Shown: positions 8,124 through 18,387, counted from the stretch's first letter. The stretch: DNA of 35,683 bases from JAGOLU01 sp964542665 (GCA_964542665.1 CAZIUF010000008.1:1-35683), one strand, 5' to 3'. Numbers and translations are program-made. Notes: generated from the sequence alone by a model not told the origin.

Positions 8124-9389
8124 CTAACTAGCCTTTTTAAGCTCATTCCAGCTGGTTGTATAGCGAGGCGTCCGCATTTCGCTCCGGACAGACCACTCCC
8201 TTTTGATACCTTCGGCGGCAAAATGAATATACTTCTCCCCTATTTTGTGGCGAATAATATCCATAGCGCGCATCGTTGCAGTGCCTTTCTTAGTTTGATC
8301 GGGAGATACAAAAAGCCCTGTTTGCAGGTCAGATTCGGGTGAAAGTCCATAGAAGATCACCCCAGCCTTCTTATATAAAAAGCCCTTCTTATATATATTT
8401 TTCAAGAGATCTTGAACTTCTTTAATCAGTACGTTGGTGAGATTGGTCGGTTGCAAAAGTGAGATGTGTTGAGAGATATGATACTGTGGTTGAGTTTTGC
8501 TAAAGCGATTTGTCCGGATAAAAATGGTCAGCTCACGAGTGTTGAGTTTTTGCTCGCGGAGCTTTTCTGCAGCTCGGGCCGTATACGTTGAAAGCGCCTC
8601 GCTGAGCTCTTGCATCTCTTTCACGGGGCGACCAAATGAACGTGTAGACATCACTGACTTTTGTTGATGGGGAGCAGTATCGAGGTCATACATCATCGTT
8701 CCGTGAAGCTCGTGCCAAGTCGCCACGCCAGGCTCATGTAAAAACTCTTTGATCCACCTCACATCTTTACCCATAAAGTCGAAGACTGTTTTCACTCGTT
8801 TGATATACAGTTTTCGCGCTGACTCTCGACCGATTCCCCAAATTTCTTCAACCGGAATATTTTGCAATAAGTTTGTAAGCTGATGCATGCTTAGAGTAGA
8901 CAGATCCATGACGCCATGTGTTTCGCCCTGATGCTTTTTTGCATAATGATTTGCAAGTTTGGCGAGTGTTTTAGTTTGAGCAATTCCGATGGAGACTGGG
9001 ATCCCCACATCTTGCTTGACCTTGGTTCTGAGTTTTTGCGCTTGGGCTGTCCGATCAGTCCAGTGGTCGACGACAAGAAAAGCTTCATCAATAGAATATA
9101 TTTGGATAGTAGGTACAGCTTCAGCAAGAGTTGCCATCACTCGTCGCGAGACATCGCCATACAGAGGAAAGTTGGAGGAGAAAACGTGTACTTTGTTGTC
9201 TTGGACAATTTGTTTACACTCAAATAGTGGTTGACCCATGAGGATGCCAAGAGCCTTTGCTTCATTGCTTCGCGCCACGACGCAGCCATCGTTATTTGAT
9301 AGTACAATCACCGGTTTTCTCTCAAGCTTTGGCTGGAAAAGCCGCTCACAGGAGGCATAAAAGTTATTACAGTCAACGAGAGCAAACAT
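8124..9389 (-). CDS. umuC: Y-family DNA polymerase UmuC
   Basis: 421 aa from the ATG at 9387-9389; an ATG 15 nt further upstream is less likely because the family starts with 'MFAL.D.N.FYASCE'. Catalytic acidic residues lie in MFALVDCNNFYASCE (D6) and 'YSIDEAFL' (about residue 100). 'SNNDGCVVARSNEAKALGI' is the UmuC fingerprint, and the DUF4113-like C-terminal region is present. The length matches E. coli UmuC (422 aa). UmuC with processed UmuD2 forms error-prone DNA polymerase V for lesion bypass. umuD lies 39 nt upstream on the same strand. No LexA box was recognised. Confidence 0.94.
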   Translation of the reverse strand: MFALVDCNNFYASCERLFQPKLERKPVIVLSNNDGCVVARSNEAKALGILMGQPLFECKQIVQDNKVHVFSSNFPLYGDVSRRVMATLAEAVPTIQIYSIDEAFLVVDHWTDRTAQAQKLRTKVKQDVGIPVSIGIAQTKTLAKLANHYAKKHQGETHGVMDLSTLSMHQLTNLLQNIPVEEIWGIGRESARKLYIKRVKTVFDFMGKDVRWIKEFLHEPGVATWHELHGTMMYDLDTAPHQQKSVMSTRSFGRPVKEMQELSEALSTYTARAAEKLREQKLNTRELTIFIRTNRFSKTQPQYHISQHISLLQPTNLTNVLIKEVQDLLKNIYKKGFLYKKAGVIFYGLSPESDLQTGLFVSPDQTKKGTATMRAMDIIRHKIGEKYIHFAAEGIKREWSVRSEMRTPRYTTSWNELKKAS

Positions 9390-9428
9390 AAGCAGTCCCA
9401 GCATACCAAAGTGTTTTGCGAAGTGGAG

Positions 9429-9851
9429 TTATTTTTTGTACCTATGAATAACGCTGGTGACGACGCCCCAGACGGTGAGTTCCTGTTCGCTTTTGAGGAC
9501 AATAGGAGGAAATGAGGGATTTTCTGCGTGTAGCTCTGGCATTGCAGGTGCTATCCATATGAGTCGCTTGACCGTCAGCTCATTGTCAATCACTGCGATT
9601 ACAATATCTTGGTTAACCGGATGACGAGACTTGTCAACGATGAGGATGTCACCTGGATATATGCCAGCTCCTGTCATACTTGTGCCAGACGCTTCGATAA
9701 AAAATGTAGCAATCGGATGAGAAATGAGTAGTTCATCAAGACTCAGGTGTTTTTCAATGAAATCATCTGCAGGTGAAGGAAAGCCAGCCTTTATACGGTG
9801 ACCAATAAGCGGAATCTTATGACTACTTGGTTTATAACCGTGCAACTTCAT
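9429..9851 (-). CDS. umuD: UmuD-like self-cleaving protein
   Basis: 140 aa S24-family autoprotease. The cleavage site is A22-G23 in 'IKAGFPSPADD'. The Ser nucleophile is S58 in 'ASGTSM' and the Lys is K95 in 'LTVKRL' (E. coli S60/K97). The start is the ATG at 9849-9851; a longer reading back to 9962 would run through a tRNA gene and was rejected. It lacks a LexA-type DNA-binding head, so it is an accessory subunit of Pol V, not the repressor. umuC follows. The 3' end of tRNA-Val is 29 nt upstream on the same strand, so read-through from the tRNA promoter is possible. Confidence 0.93.
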   Translation of the reverse strand: MKLHGYKPSSHKIPLIGHRIKAGFPSPADDFIEKHLSLDELLISHPIATFFIEASGTSMTGAGIYPGDILIVDKSRHPVNQDIVIAVIDNELTVKRLIWIAPAMPELHAENPSFPPIVLKSEQELTVWGVVTSVIHRYKK

Positions 9852-9880
9852 AGTGATTATGGGGAGAAAGCGATGAGAGG

Positions 9881-9953
9881 TGGACGCTAAGGGACTTGAA
9901 CCCCTGACATCTACTGTGTAAAAGTAGCGCTCTACCAACTGAGCTAAGCGTCC
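9881..9953 (-). tRNA. tRNA-Val (anticodon UAC)
   Basis: Cloverleaf by eye: acceptor GGACGCT/AGCGTCC, D arm GCTC/GAGC, anticodon arm CTACT-TTTACAC-AGTAG (UAC), T arm with TTCAAGT loop, discriminator A. The 3' CCA is not encoded (CCT follows). Confidence 0.95.
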
Positions 9954-10046
9954 AAGGATCAAAACTGAGTCATCAAGTCGTCAAGTCAAAGAGCTTACCT
10001 TACGAACTTATGAATTTCAACTTTACAGACTCAACATAAGTATTTG

Positions 10047-10118
10047 TGCGTGATCATGGAGTCGAACCATGCACCTCTGTCTTATCAGGACAGCGTTCTA
10101 CCGATGAACTAATCACGC
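10047..10118 (-). tRNA. tRNA-Ile (anticodon GAU)
   Basis: Acceptor GCGTGAT/ATCACGC, D arm GTTC/GAAC, anticodon arm CTGTC-CTGATAA-GACAG (GAU), T arm CATGG/CCATG, discriminator A, no encoded CCA. In many bacteria this tRNA sits in the 16S-23S spacer; here it stands 5.8 kb from the 16S gene. Confidence 0.95.
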
Positions 10119-10159
10119 GAAAAGCGCCACAACAATCTACTACTTGACAACGGAAGCTT

Positions 10160-10188
10160 ATTCTAGCAAACTGACTAGTATAATACAA
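10160..10188 (-). promoter_or_regulatory. tRNA-Ile promoter
   Basis: -35 TTGTAT (10188-10183), 17-bp spacer, -10 TAGAAT (10165-10160), about 35 nt before the mature tRNA 5' end. The TTGTAT -35 also occurs at the 16S and 29.5-kb RNA promoters. Confidence 0.6.
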
Positions 10189-10274
10189 TCTGGTTTCATT
10201 ACCGGATTGGTCTTTATACCCTCATCAAACCAGTGTTTGTAGGGTATGTAAACTTATATATTTAACCATAGTTC

Positions 10275-11465
10275 ATGCTCTATTTTTCAGAGCTCAAAGG
10301 TAAGTCGGTCGTTGATCAAAACAATTCGTATATTGGTCGCCTCGACGATCTGGTCTTCAAAAGTACTCCTGCCGCACCCGTGACAAAACTTCTTGTCAAA
10401 ACTAGTTCAGGCGAGCAACATTTAGTTTCATTAACATCAGTTACGAAGGTAAATGGTAGTATCAAAATCGATGTAACAGTTCCTCGAACAAATCTCGAAG
10501 AAAACGAGTTGTTCGTTGGAAAAAACATCGCCGATCAACAGGTGATTGATATTTCTGGAAGCAAAATGGTTCGCGTCAATGATGTGGTATTTGTCCAACA
10601 TCCCGCTTTACATATTTCAGGTGTAGACGTTGGGCTACTTGGCCTCATGCGTTGGATAGGAGTCGAGGATATGATCTTTCGACTCGCAAGATTCATACGG
10701 AAGCCAATCAGCCCCCGATTTCTTTCGTGGGCTGATGTAGCGCCTCTTGAGCTGGCACGTGGAAGAGTAATGATGCGCAAACAAGAAACAAATCTCAAGA
10801 AACTAAATCCTGAGGATTTGGCTGGACATCTTGATCGGACAAACATCCGCAATGTACGTCGCATCGTCAATCTGCTTGATGAAAACTATGCAGCTGAGGT
10901 CATCAATAACCTAAATGTTACATTTCAAACCACGCTTTTTAAATCATTTTCCCCCGAGCGAGCCGCTAAAATCCTTGAGTTCCTCGACCCTGATGAGTCA
11001 GTTGACATACTCATGACTTTGGATAGACACGCAAGAGCTAAAATATTAGCTCTTCTTGCCCAAGATAAACAAGACGAAATCAATGAGCTTATCCACATAT
11101 CACGTACACCAATAGGTGACGCTGTATCCTTGGAGTTTTATGAAGTAGGGGCTGACTGGACAGTTGGAAGAGTGAAAGAGATGATGAAATCTGAACCGGA
11201 ATCTTCCATGCAATCACCGAGCATATATGTTGTCAATAACGAACAGCGCCTAGTCGGTGTGTTTAATCTATTTGAGCTGATTGGACAATCTGATGTTACT
11301 CCAGTGTATAAGTTTATGGTTCAAAACCTAATCACAATCCATCTCTCCACTCCCAAAGAATTGGCTTGGAAAAAGATGGTGAAGTATAAATTTAGCTCAC
11401 TTCCAGTGATTGATAATGAAAAAAAGTTAGTTGGTGTTGCTCGATGGTTTGACGTATTGCCTTGA
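10275..11465 (+). CDS. PRC-barrel / MgtE-N / CBS-pair protein
   Basis: 396 aa soluble protein with three parts: two PRC-barrel-like segments at about 1-150 ('GKSVVDQNNSYIGRLDDLVF', 'GSKMVRVNDVVFVQ'); an MgtE intracellular N-domain-like superhelix at about 175-285 ('LNPEDLAGHLDR', 'AAKILEFLDPDESVDIL'); and a CBS pair at about 285-396 ('SIYVVNNEQRLVGVFNLFELI', 'FSSLPVIDNEKKLVGVARWFDVL'). In MgtE channels the N and CBS domains sense cytosolic Mg2+ and gate the pore, but no membrane helices exist here. The Nramp-family gene starts 3 nt after its stop, so a regulatory subunit of that transporter is the natural inference. Confidence 0.82.
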   Translation: MLYFSELKGKSVVDQNNSYIGRLDDLVFKSTPAAPVTKLLVKTSSGEQHLVSLTSVTKVNGSIKIDVTVPRTNLEENELFVGKNIADQQVIDISGSKMVRVNDVVFVQHPALHISGVDVGLLGLMRWIGVEDMIFRLARFIRKPISPRFLSWADVAPLELARGRVMMRKQETNLKKLNPEDLAGHLDRTNIRNVRRIVNLLDENYAAEVINNLNVTFQTTLFKSFSPERAAKILEFLDPDESVDILMTLDRHARAKILALLAQDKQDEINELIHISRTPIGDAVSLEFYEVGADWTVGRVKEMMKSEPESSMQSPSIYVVNNEQRLVGVFNLFELIGQSDVTPVYKFMVQNLITIHLSTPKELAWKKMVKYKFSSLPVIDNEKKLVGVARWFDVLP

Positions 11466-11468
11466 TAT

Positions 11469-12710
11469 ATGAACAAGATTTTTTCAAATCTCTTAATTTT
11501 TTCCTCCGTTGCTGGTCCCTCAATAGTTACCACTATGGCCGGAAATGATGCTGGAGGCGTAGTGACATATTCGCTTTCTGGAGCTAACTTCGGATATGGC
11601 CTCATGATCATTCTTCCTCTTCTGACTTTGATATACGGACTAACTCAAGAAATAGCAGGTAGACTCGCTATCGTTACAGGACGAGGTCTTGCAGACCTCA
11701 TCCGTGAGCGCTATGGCGTACGCTTGGCAATCATGATCTTCTTTTTAGTTTTATTTTCTAATGTCAGCAATCTCATAGTTGATGCAGCAGCCCTAAAGGT
11801 TGCATTTGAACTATTTGGATTACACGGGATACTGATTCCAATTGCCTTCGCGCTAACTATATTGATGTTGTTCTTGATTGTCACGAAATTCAACTACCAA
11901 ATGACCCAGAGAATATTTTTGTTTGGAGCATTTCTATATGTTGCATATATTATCTCTGCATTTAAAACAAACCCAAACTGGCTTGAAGCTATTAGAGCAA
12001 TGTTTATTCCAACTAAAGAGCTGTGGCACCCAGAAACGATTCTTACCGGCATAGCGTTTGTTGGCACAACTGTGACTCCTTGGGGACAGTTTTTCATTCA
12101 GAGTTATATGAAAGACAAAAAACTCTCAACTGACCGTTTGGGCTTTGCTAAAGTTGAGGCATATCTTGGCGCCATACTTTCAAATCTCATTACTTTTTTT
12201 ATCATAGTTGCAACCAAATCTGCATTATTTGATCACGGGATCAAACTGGTGAACGGAGAACACGCAGCGTTAGCAATCAAACCGTTTGCTGGTGAATTTG
12301 CTTCTTTCCTCTATGCCTTTGGTCTTTTCAATGCATCGATCATCGGTCTCATCATAATCAGTCTATCAACCTCATATGTGTTTACTGAAATGTTCGGATT
12401 TGAAGGAACCTTAGACGTTGGTTATACAAAAAGCAAGAATTTTTATACACTTTTCTTAGTTCAGATCTGTGTTGCGTGCATCTTTGTTTTGTTTCCGTTT
12501 ATTTCAGCATATAAGATAGCGATCGTCATCCAAGCAGTTAACTCAATGCTCCTACCCATCATATTTATCTTTTTGATAAAAATCGCAACGGATAAAGGTC
12601 TCATGAGAGAGTATGTTGTTGGTCGTGGAAGAGTCATTCTGCTTGTTTTTTCAGGTATCCTGATTGTCTGTGCGTCGATATTTAGCATCATGTACAATTT
12701 CTTCAGCTAA
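11469..12710 (+). CDS. Divergent Nramp-family metal transporter
   Basis: 413 aa with about 11 membrane helices. TM1 reads GPSIVTTMAGNDAGGVVTY where canonical Nramps have the metal-binding DPGN; 'SLSGANFGYGL' follows as in the family. TM6 has 'GTTVTPWGQFFIQS' in place of the canonical MPH motif, so the Met that selects transition metals is absent. Nramp-related Mg2+ transporters (NRMT) also lack that Met, so Mg2+ or another hard divalent cation is plausible; this is inference. It sits between the MgtE-N/CBS gene (3-nt gap) and the SAM-hydrolase-like gene (9-nt gap), in one apparent operon. No Shine-Dalgarno. Confidence 0.85.
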   Translation: MNKIFSNLLIFSSVAGPSIVTTMAGNDAGGVVTYSLSGANFGYGLMIILPLLTLIYGLTQEIAGRLAIVTGRGLADLIRERYGVRLAIMIFFLVLFSNVSNLIVDAAALKVAFELFGLHGILIPIAFALTILMLFLIVTKFNYQMTQRIFLFGAFLYVAYIISAFKTNPNWLEAIRAMFIPTKELWHPETILTGIAFVGTTVTPWGQFFIQSYMKDKKLSTDRLGFAKVEAYLGAILSNLITFFIIVATKSALFDHGIKLVNGEHAALAIKPFAGEFASFLYAFGLFNASIIGLIIISLSTSYVFTEMFGFEGTLDVGYTKSKNFYTLFLVQICVACIFVLFPFISAYKIAIVIQAVNSMLLPIIFIFLIKIATDKGLMREYVVGRGRVILLVFSGILIVCASIFSIMYNFFS

Positions 12711-12719
12711 ACATTAAAC

Positions 12720-13520
12720 ATGCGCAAAATCATTTCAATTACTGATTGGAATACTGATGAACTTACCCGCGAACGGTTTCGGACTGTTGTAGAGGGATAT
12801 TCTGCAAATAGAAAGCACGTAAATATACAGTCTCTTTCTTGCACGAGTTCGTCCGTACATGCAGGATTCCTTGCTTATGAGATGGCTCTTACCGAAGCAA
12901 AAAATGGTGATCCGACAGACACCCTTATATACATCGATGTTGATACAGAGCAGGAAACATATCCTCCAGACGTCACCGTACGATCTGATGGTTTTGCAGT
13001 GATTCGACTTACAAACAATCTACTTGTGTGTGGACGCCTCTCTGGGTATTCTTTCGCCTGGGTTAAACAAGCAGCGCAACAATTGTTGGAATATACTGGT
13101 CTTCAAAATTCTGGCACAGCTACTATTCTTGATAGTCATGCGAGGGTTGTGGCACATTTGGCTGACTATATGGATGACCAGTTGGATCTTCAATCACTGC
13201 ATGAAGCAGATATTTTGTCACTTCCAATTGACGCTTATTTTGTTTGTCACAAGTATAAAAACACTCTGGTTACAACCCTGAATCACTCGAATCTTGAAAG
13301 CTGCAGTGTTGGTGATCAGATCAAAATACAAATTGGGAGCAAGACCTACTCTGCGCATTTGGTTTCAAATCCCAAACAAGAATCAGACTCGGGATTGATC
13401 ATGTATGTGGGACACTACGGACATCCTGACCTTCGATGTATTGAGCTTTTGGCTAAGTCTTCAAGTATTCAGGAACGTTTTATTGATATAGTTCCTGGGG
13501 ACCAGATTGCTCTCGTTTAA
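12720..13520 (+). CDS. SAM hydroxide adenosyltransferase-like protein (DUF62), divergent
   Basis: 266 aa. The layout fits the fluorinase/DUF62 family, which hydrolyses S-adenosylmethionine to adenosine and methionine. Points of match are N-terminal 'ISITDWNTDE' (family TDFG..D), 'DTLIYIDVDTE' at the position of the family VVDPGVGS.R motif, 'DSHARVVAHLADYM' matching the RDIFAPAAAHLA helix, and a C-terminal beta domain with 'GDQIKIQIGSKTYSAHLV'. By-eye alignment loses the Arg of the catalytic Asp-Arg-His set, and probably the His, so activity is doubtful. It may be a SAM- or adenosine-binding sensor. Last gene of the metal trio; it converges with the large exported-protein gene 14 bp away. Confidence 0.6.
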   Translation: MRKIISITDWNTDELTRERFRTVVEGYSANRKHVNIQSLSCTSSSVHAGFLAYEMALTEAKNGDPTDTLIYIDVDTEQETYPPDVTVRSDGFAVIRLTNNLLVCGRLSGYSFAWVKQAAQQLLEYTGLQNSGTATILDSHARVVAHLADYMDDQLDLQSLHEADILSLPIDAYFVCHKYKNTLVTTLNHSNLESCSVGDQIKIQIGSKTYSAHLVSNPKQESDSGLIMYVGHYGHPDLRCIELLAKSSSIQERFIDIVPGDQIALV

Positions 13521-13534
13521 CCTTAACATTTTTA

Positions 13535-15586
13535 CTATCTCGATCTCCACCAATCGTTTATTTTGGTGAGTATATACCAGAATGCACCTTGGGGATTTGT
13601 TACACAGCTCATAGCATCCATTTTGCAGTTTGGAGCGATATAGCCAACTATTTCTTTCGTTATCCGATCACCTTTTTGCTTAAATACGATAGTAGCTTCA
13701 ACCTTGCTTGGCGTTTCTGAAAATATATCTACATATTGATATTGAGACTTTCGTAGCTCTCCTAACCGTCTTACTTCGAGTACCGAAGGAGTTGTTTTAA
13801 TCTCTGGCTCATCATCTAGGATGATAGGAAAATTAAATGAATCATGTGGCTGAAGAACCAGTCGTATAGGATTACGGCCTGCTACAGCATATTTGTTATC
13901 GACAGATATAGTCGTGTATTTGTCACTCATATATCGTCCGGTTGACTCAGGATAGGCATATGGATAGTAGTCGTATCTACCAGTGTTCCACTCTGCACTA
14001 TGTGAAGTATCAAATGAAATAATGAATAGTTGCTTGCTTTTTTCAAGCTTCATTTTATGCGCTTGTTTTCCTTCCCACTCCCAACTCAGAGCATCAGAGG
14101 TGTATTTAACTGGAAATTTAAGTGGTGTATATGTCACCACCTCATAAGGACTAGAAACCGCATCGGGAATGATCATTTTGATTTCCGTAGCTCCAAATGC
14201 TATCGAGCGTTCGGCCGAATTGGTCAAACTATATGTAACACTAGCAGTATCAAATCCATTTGACGTAAGTTTGAAAGATGTATCCGCTTTAGTATTTGAC
14301 AAGATGAGTCGTGAAGGTGGATATGCGCTATCAAGCTGAATAGAAGTAAATATATGATCCAATAGTTTGTGATTTGATGCAAAAGCATCATACCATCGTG
14401 ATCCATCAAGCAAAAAAGGCACGATCCAGTACCCCTCATGTTTTGCAATAGTTTCGTTGTATGGATCGGTGAGATCGGGAGAATACACTCTAATGTCTGT
14501 AATCGAAAGCAAGCCATCTTTTTCTAGCAGTCGTGCGCGGTATTTTGGTGTAGTGATCCATGATGCCTTGATATTGGTTGCAGTACCTGTGTACGCAGTG
14601 ACTTGGCGATTAACAAACTGACTTTTCATATCTGTTACTTTACTTAGAGTGATCTGATTAGAAGCTGCATATTCTCTGATCCATACTAGTTGATTCACAT
14701 ACTCATTTTGAAATTTTTCCTCCATATTATTTTCCAGACCAAGACAGGCAAAGCCGACCGGGTTCAATGTCGTGTCAAATGCTTGTGTAATCAGTTTTTG
14801 AAAATAGTCGATTTTCGCTCTACTTCTCATGTAATCATTGGGTTGTGAGGTATGAGAGCTGGTCGAATCCCCATAGTTATATACGGGATCAGTTACGGTC
14901 TGTCTGACGATCATCGGAGCATCAGCACGGGAAAAATCAGGCACCATCAACCAGTTTTTTGATGCAAGATAGGGGAAGTGAGGTGGTCCCCCATACAGCG
15001 TATAGCTATCAGTCCCCCACTGCTCACGGGTGATCTGATGGTACTGGATGCCATAGTTTTTCTGTATATAGTTCAAACTGTCTGTATCGATCATCCATGC
15101 AGAACTGACGCGCGGGTATGTGCCCATGACGCTTGAATACTTGGCAAACAACGTATCGAGTATTTTCTTCCGAGCCTCGAGCGGATACCCTATGGTAAAC
15201 GCGTTGTGCGCTTGATACCACGTTTCATTACTGCCTTTATAACTTACGCCCGTATCAAGTGCTAAAGATGGGATGATTTCGATCATCACTCCCAGGTCTA
15301 TGAGCTCGGGATACTCACTCCGATATTTTTTGAGCATCGTTACATATCGTTGATCGGTCAAAGCGTCGTATCGTATGGCAAAAGTGGCAGGAATCCCCAA
15401 TTTTACGACAGTTTTCAGTTGAAGCTCAAGATTGGCTAGATTGCCCTTGCCACAGCACTCCTCACCACGTACTTGATTAATGACGATAACAGTACGGGTA
15501 GTTGACTGAGCCTGTACGATATTTGTACCGAAATACACAACTACAGCGAGCAGAATAAGTCCAAGTACTATCTGACGCAGTGACAT
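13535..15586 (-). CDS. Large exported protein, polysaccharide-deacetylase-like fold
   Basis: 683 aa. An N-terminal signal peptide or anchor (about residues 5-26, ending near 'VQAQS') indicates export. Residues about 30-330 resemble the NodB/glycoside hydrolase-deacetylase fold: 'TVIVINQVRG' first strand, 'KLGIPATFAIRYDAL' (compare IPATFF), 'ELIDLGVMIEI', then 'SAWMIDTDSLNYIQKNYGIQYHQIT'. The clear catalytic DD..H..H set of active deacetylases was not found. The rest (330-683) looks like beta-sandwich modules. A role in cell-surface glycan processing or binding is inferred. Single gene, start ATG at 15584-15586. A bidirectional terminator lies upstream, between it and the 16S gene. Confidence 0.5.
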   Translation of the reverse strand: MSLRQIVLGLILLAVVVYFGTNIVQAQSTTRTVIVINQVRGEECCGKGNLANLELQLKTVVKLGIPATFAIRYDALTDQRYVTMLKKYRSEYPELIDLGVMIEIIPSLALDTGVSYKGSNETWYQAHNAFTIGYPLEARKKILDTLFAKYSSVMGTYPRVSSAWMIDTDSLNYIQKNYGIQYHQITREQWGTDSYTLYGGPPHFPYLASKNWLMVPDFSRADAPMIVRQTVTDPVYNYGDSTSSHTSQPNDYMRSRAKIDYFQKLITQAFDTTLNPVGFACLGLENNMEEKFQNEYVNQLVWIREYAASNQITLSKVTDMKSQFVNRQVTAYTGTATNIKASWITTPKYRARLLEKDGLLSITDIRVYSPDLTDPYNETIAKHEGYWIVPFLLDGSRWYDAFASNHKLLDHIFTSIQLDSAYPPSRLILSNTKADTSFKLTSNGFDTASVTYSLTNSAERSIAFGATEIKMIIPDAVSSPYEVVTYTPLKFPVKYTSDALSWEWEGKQAHKMKLEKSKQLFIISFDTSHSAEWNTGRYDYYPYAYPESTGRYMSDKYTTISVDNKYAVAGRNPIRLVLQPHDSFNFPIILDDEPEIKTTPSVLEVRRLGELRKSQYQYVDIFSETPSKVEATIVFKQKGDRITKEIVGYIAPNCKMDAMSCVTNPQGAFWYILTKINDWWRSR

Positions 15587-15657
15587 AGGTGATCATTATA
15601 TCTGATAAAAGTGTGTGTTAGATGACTGTAACTCGCAGACCACCGAAATATAGGCAT

Positions 15658-15697
15658 AAAAAATCCCTCCGTTGCGGGAGGGAAATAATTTTTTTAT
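15658..15697. terminator. Bidirectional terminator after the 16S gene
   Basis: CCCTCC/GGAGGG stem (15665-15670 / 15677-15682). The minus strand shows a T6 tract after the stem; the plus strand shows AAATAA then T7. It would end 16S transcription about 215 nt beyond the mature 3' end. Two smaller hairpins, such as catcga/tcgatg near 15880-15900, lie between. Confidence 0.75.
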
Positions 15698-15911
15698 GAA
15701 AAGCACAAAGAAAGATCTTCAAAAGCCATCCAATAGAATCGCGAGATGTGTATCATGTTCTCTTGCAATGTTTCAGTTGTTATATTGTATTTTGTTGTCT
15801 TTGGCTGACAATGTCTTAAGACTCTTCGCTTATACAGCGCTTTCTCTCACAGAATGACGGTGTCATCTGTGACAGAAAATCATCGACTTCCTTCGATGAA
15901 AAAGAAAAAAG

Positions 15912-17424
<1,513 letters not shown>

Positions 17425-17510
17425 AAATTGCAGAGTATTTACACACATCCGCGACTCTATTGCTTGGCTTTTTTGTGCATTTCAAACGGTTTGTCAACGT
17501 GCGAGCCATG

Positions 17511-17538
17511 ATTATACTGATTTTTATGTAGAATACAA
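17511..17538 (-). promoter_or_regulatory. 16S rRNA promoter
   Basis: -35 TTGTAT (17538-17533), 16-bp spacer, perfect -10 TATAAT (17516-17511), giving a leader of roughly 80 nt. An isolated TTGACA further down (near 17490) lacks a -10 at the right distance. Confidence 0.7.
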
Positions 17539-17550
17539 GGTCAGTTTAGC

Positions 17551-18378
17551 TCAGATTAGAAGGTGGATGACCTCGTACAATCCCCAAATTGCGAGCAGGA
17601 CAAAGGCGATACTGCCCAAAAATGATATCACTGGATGCTTGACGATCTTGATTGTGTGTTCAGGCGAGATAAAAAGCAGGATATTGAGGATCATGTGCCC
17701 GCCAAGTACCCCGATGGAGAAGCCAAACACATTGACGATATTAAAAACCGGCACATATCCAGCGAAATCATCCAGTCCAAGGATAAAAGGCACACGGAAT
17801 GAGAAAAGAAATAACCCAAACAAGGTGAGATATTTGGGCGGAGTCATCGATAGATGGGGCATCACACGAGATAAAACAGGACTCGTAAACTTATTTATCA
17901 GTTTTACTCCACCTTCAGTCTTATCAACGAGTGTATAAAACCATTTTGGCAGGAAATACGTTTTATCACGTGCATGCTCAAATCCATCCTCGGCAAGTTT
18001 GAAAAGTACGAGTGCAGCCCACACGATCATGACAGCCAACAGGGGTTTGATATCACGAAATATATCCCACAGTGCGAGGATGATGATAGTGCCAAGCGCA
18101 TTTCCAACTGCTGTTCCGATCTCGATCATCACTCTATTTTTCCATCCACGTGTGCTATGCATGAGATTACCGATAAATATCGCAAAGTCTACAGAGGTCT
18201 TGAGATATATCGTCATACCAATCAAAACATCTGTCCATCTCACCTGGACAACGATATGTGTAGTCGTGAATCGATTCAGCAGTAGTATCTCAAGCCAGAT
18301 CACACCGATGAGGATTGCACAGACAACGACAGTGAGGACAAGAGGAACAACTTGTTCAATGAGGTGTGCTCGTTTCAT
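17551..18378 (-). CDS. Polytopic membrane protein, function unknown
   Basis: 275 aa, six to seven predicted membrane helices: about 10-33, 48-70, 85-107, 112-130, 185-205, 215-235 and 245-272. Polar motifs sit in helices, for example 'DVLIGMTIYLKTSVDFAIFIGNLM' (split across the helix) and 'EIGTAVGNALGT'. This pattern of acidic and Gly residues recalls TerC/LysE-type ion exporters, but the match is too weak to name a family. The ATG is 9 nt after the pheT stop, so it probably rides on the pheST transcript. The 16S promoter begins 12 nt beyond its stop. Confidence 0.6.
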   Translation of the reverse strand: MKRAHLIEQVVPLVLTVVVCAILIGVIWLEILLLNRFTTTHIVVQVRWTDVLIGMTIYLKTSVDFAIFIGNLMHSTRGWKNRVMIEIGTAVGNALGTIIILALWDIFRDIKPLLAVMIVWAALVLFKLAEDGFEHARDKTYFLPKWFYTLVDKTEGGVKLINKFTSPVLSRVMPHLSMTPPKYLTLFGLFLFSFRVPFILGLDDFAGYVPVFNIVNVFGFSIGVLGGHMILNILLFISPEHTIKIVKHPVISFLGSIAFVLLAIWGLYEVIHLLI

Positions 18379-18387
18379 TTGTAGACG

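Noticed and set aside
8114..8136. Plus-strand terminator at cagctag/ctagcc then T5
   Set aside because: The hairpin is on the wrong strand for umuC, overlaps its stop codon, and no plus-strand gene ends there.
9852..9962. N-terminal extension of UmuD
   Set aside because: The extension is the translated tRNA-Val gene; UmuD homologues begin close to the cleavage site.
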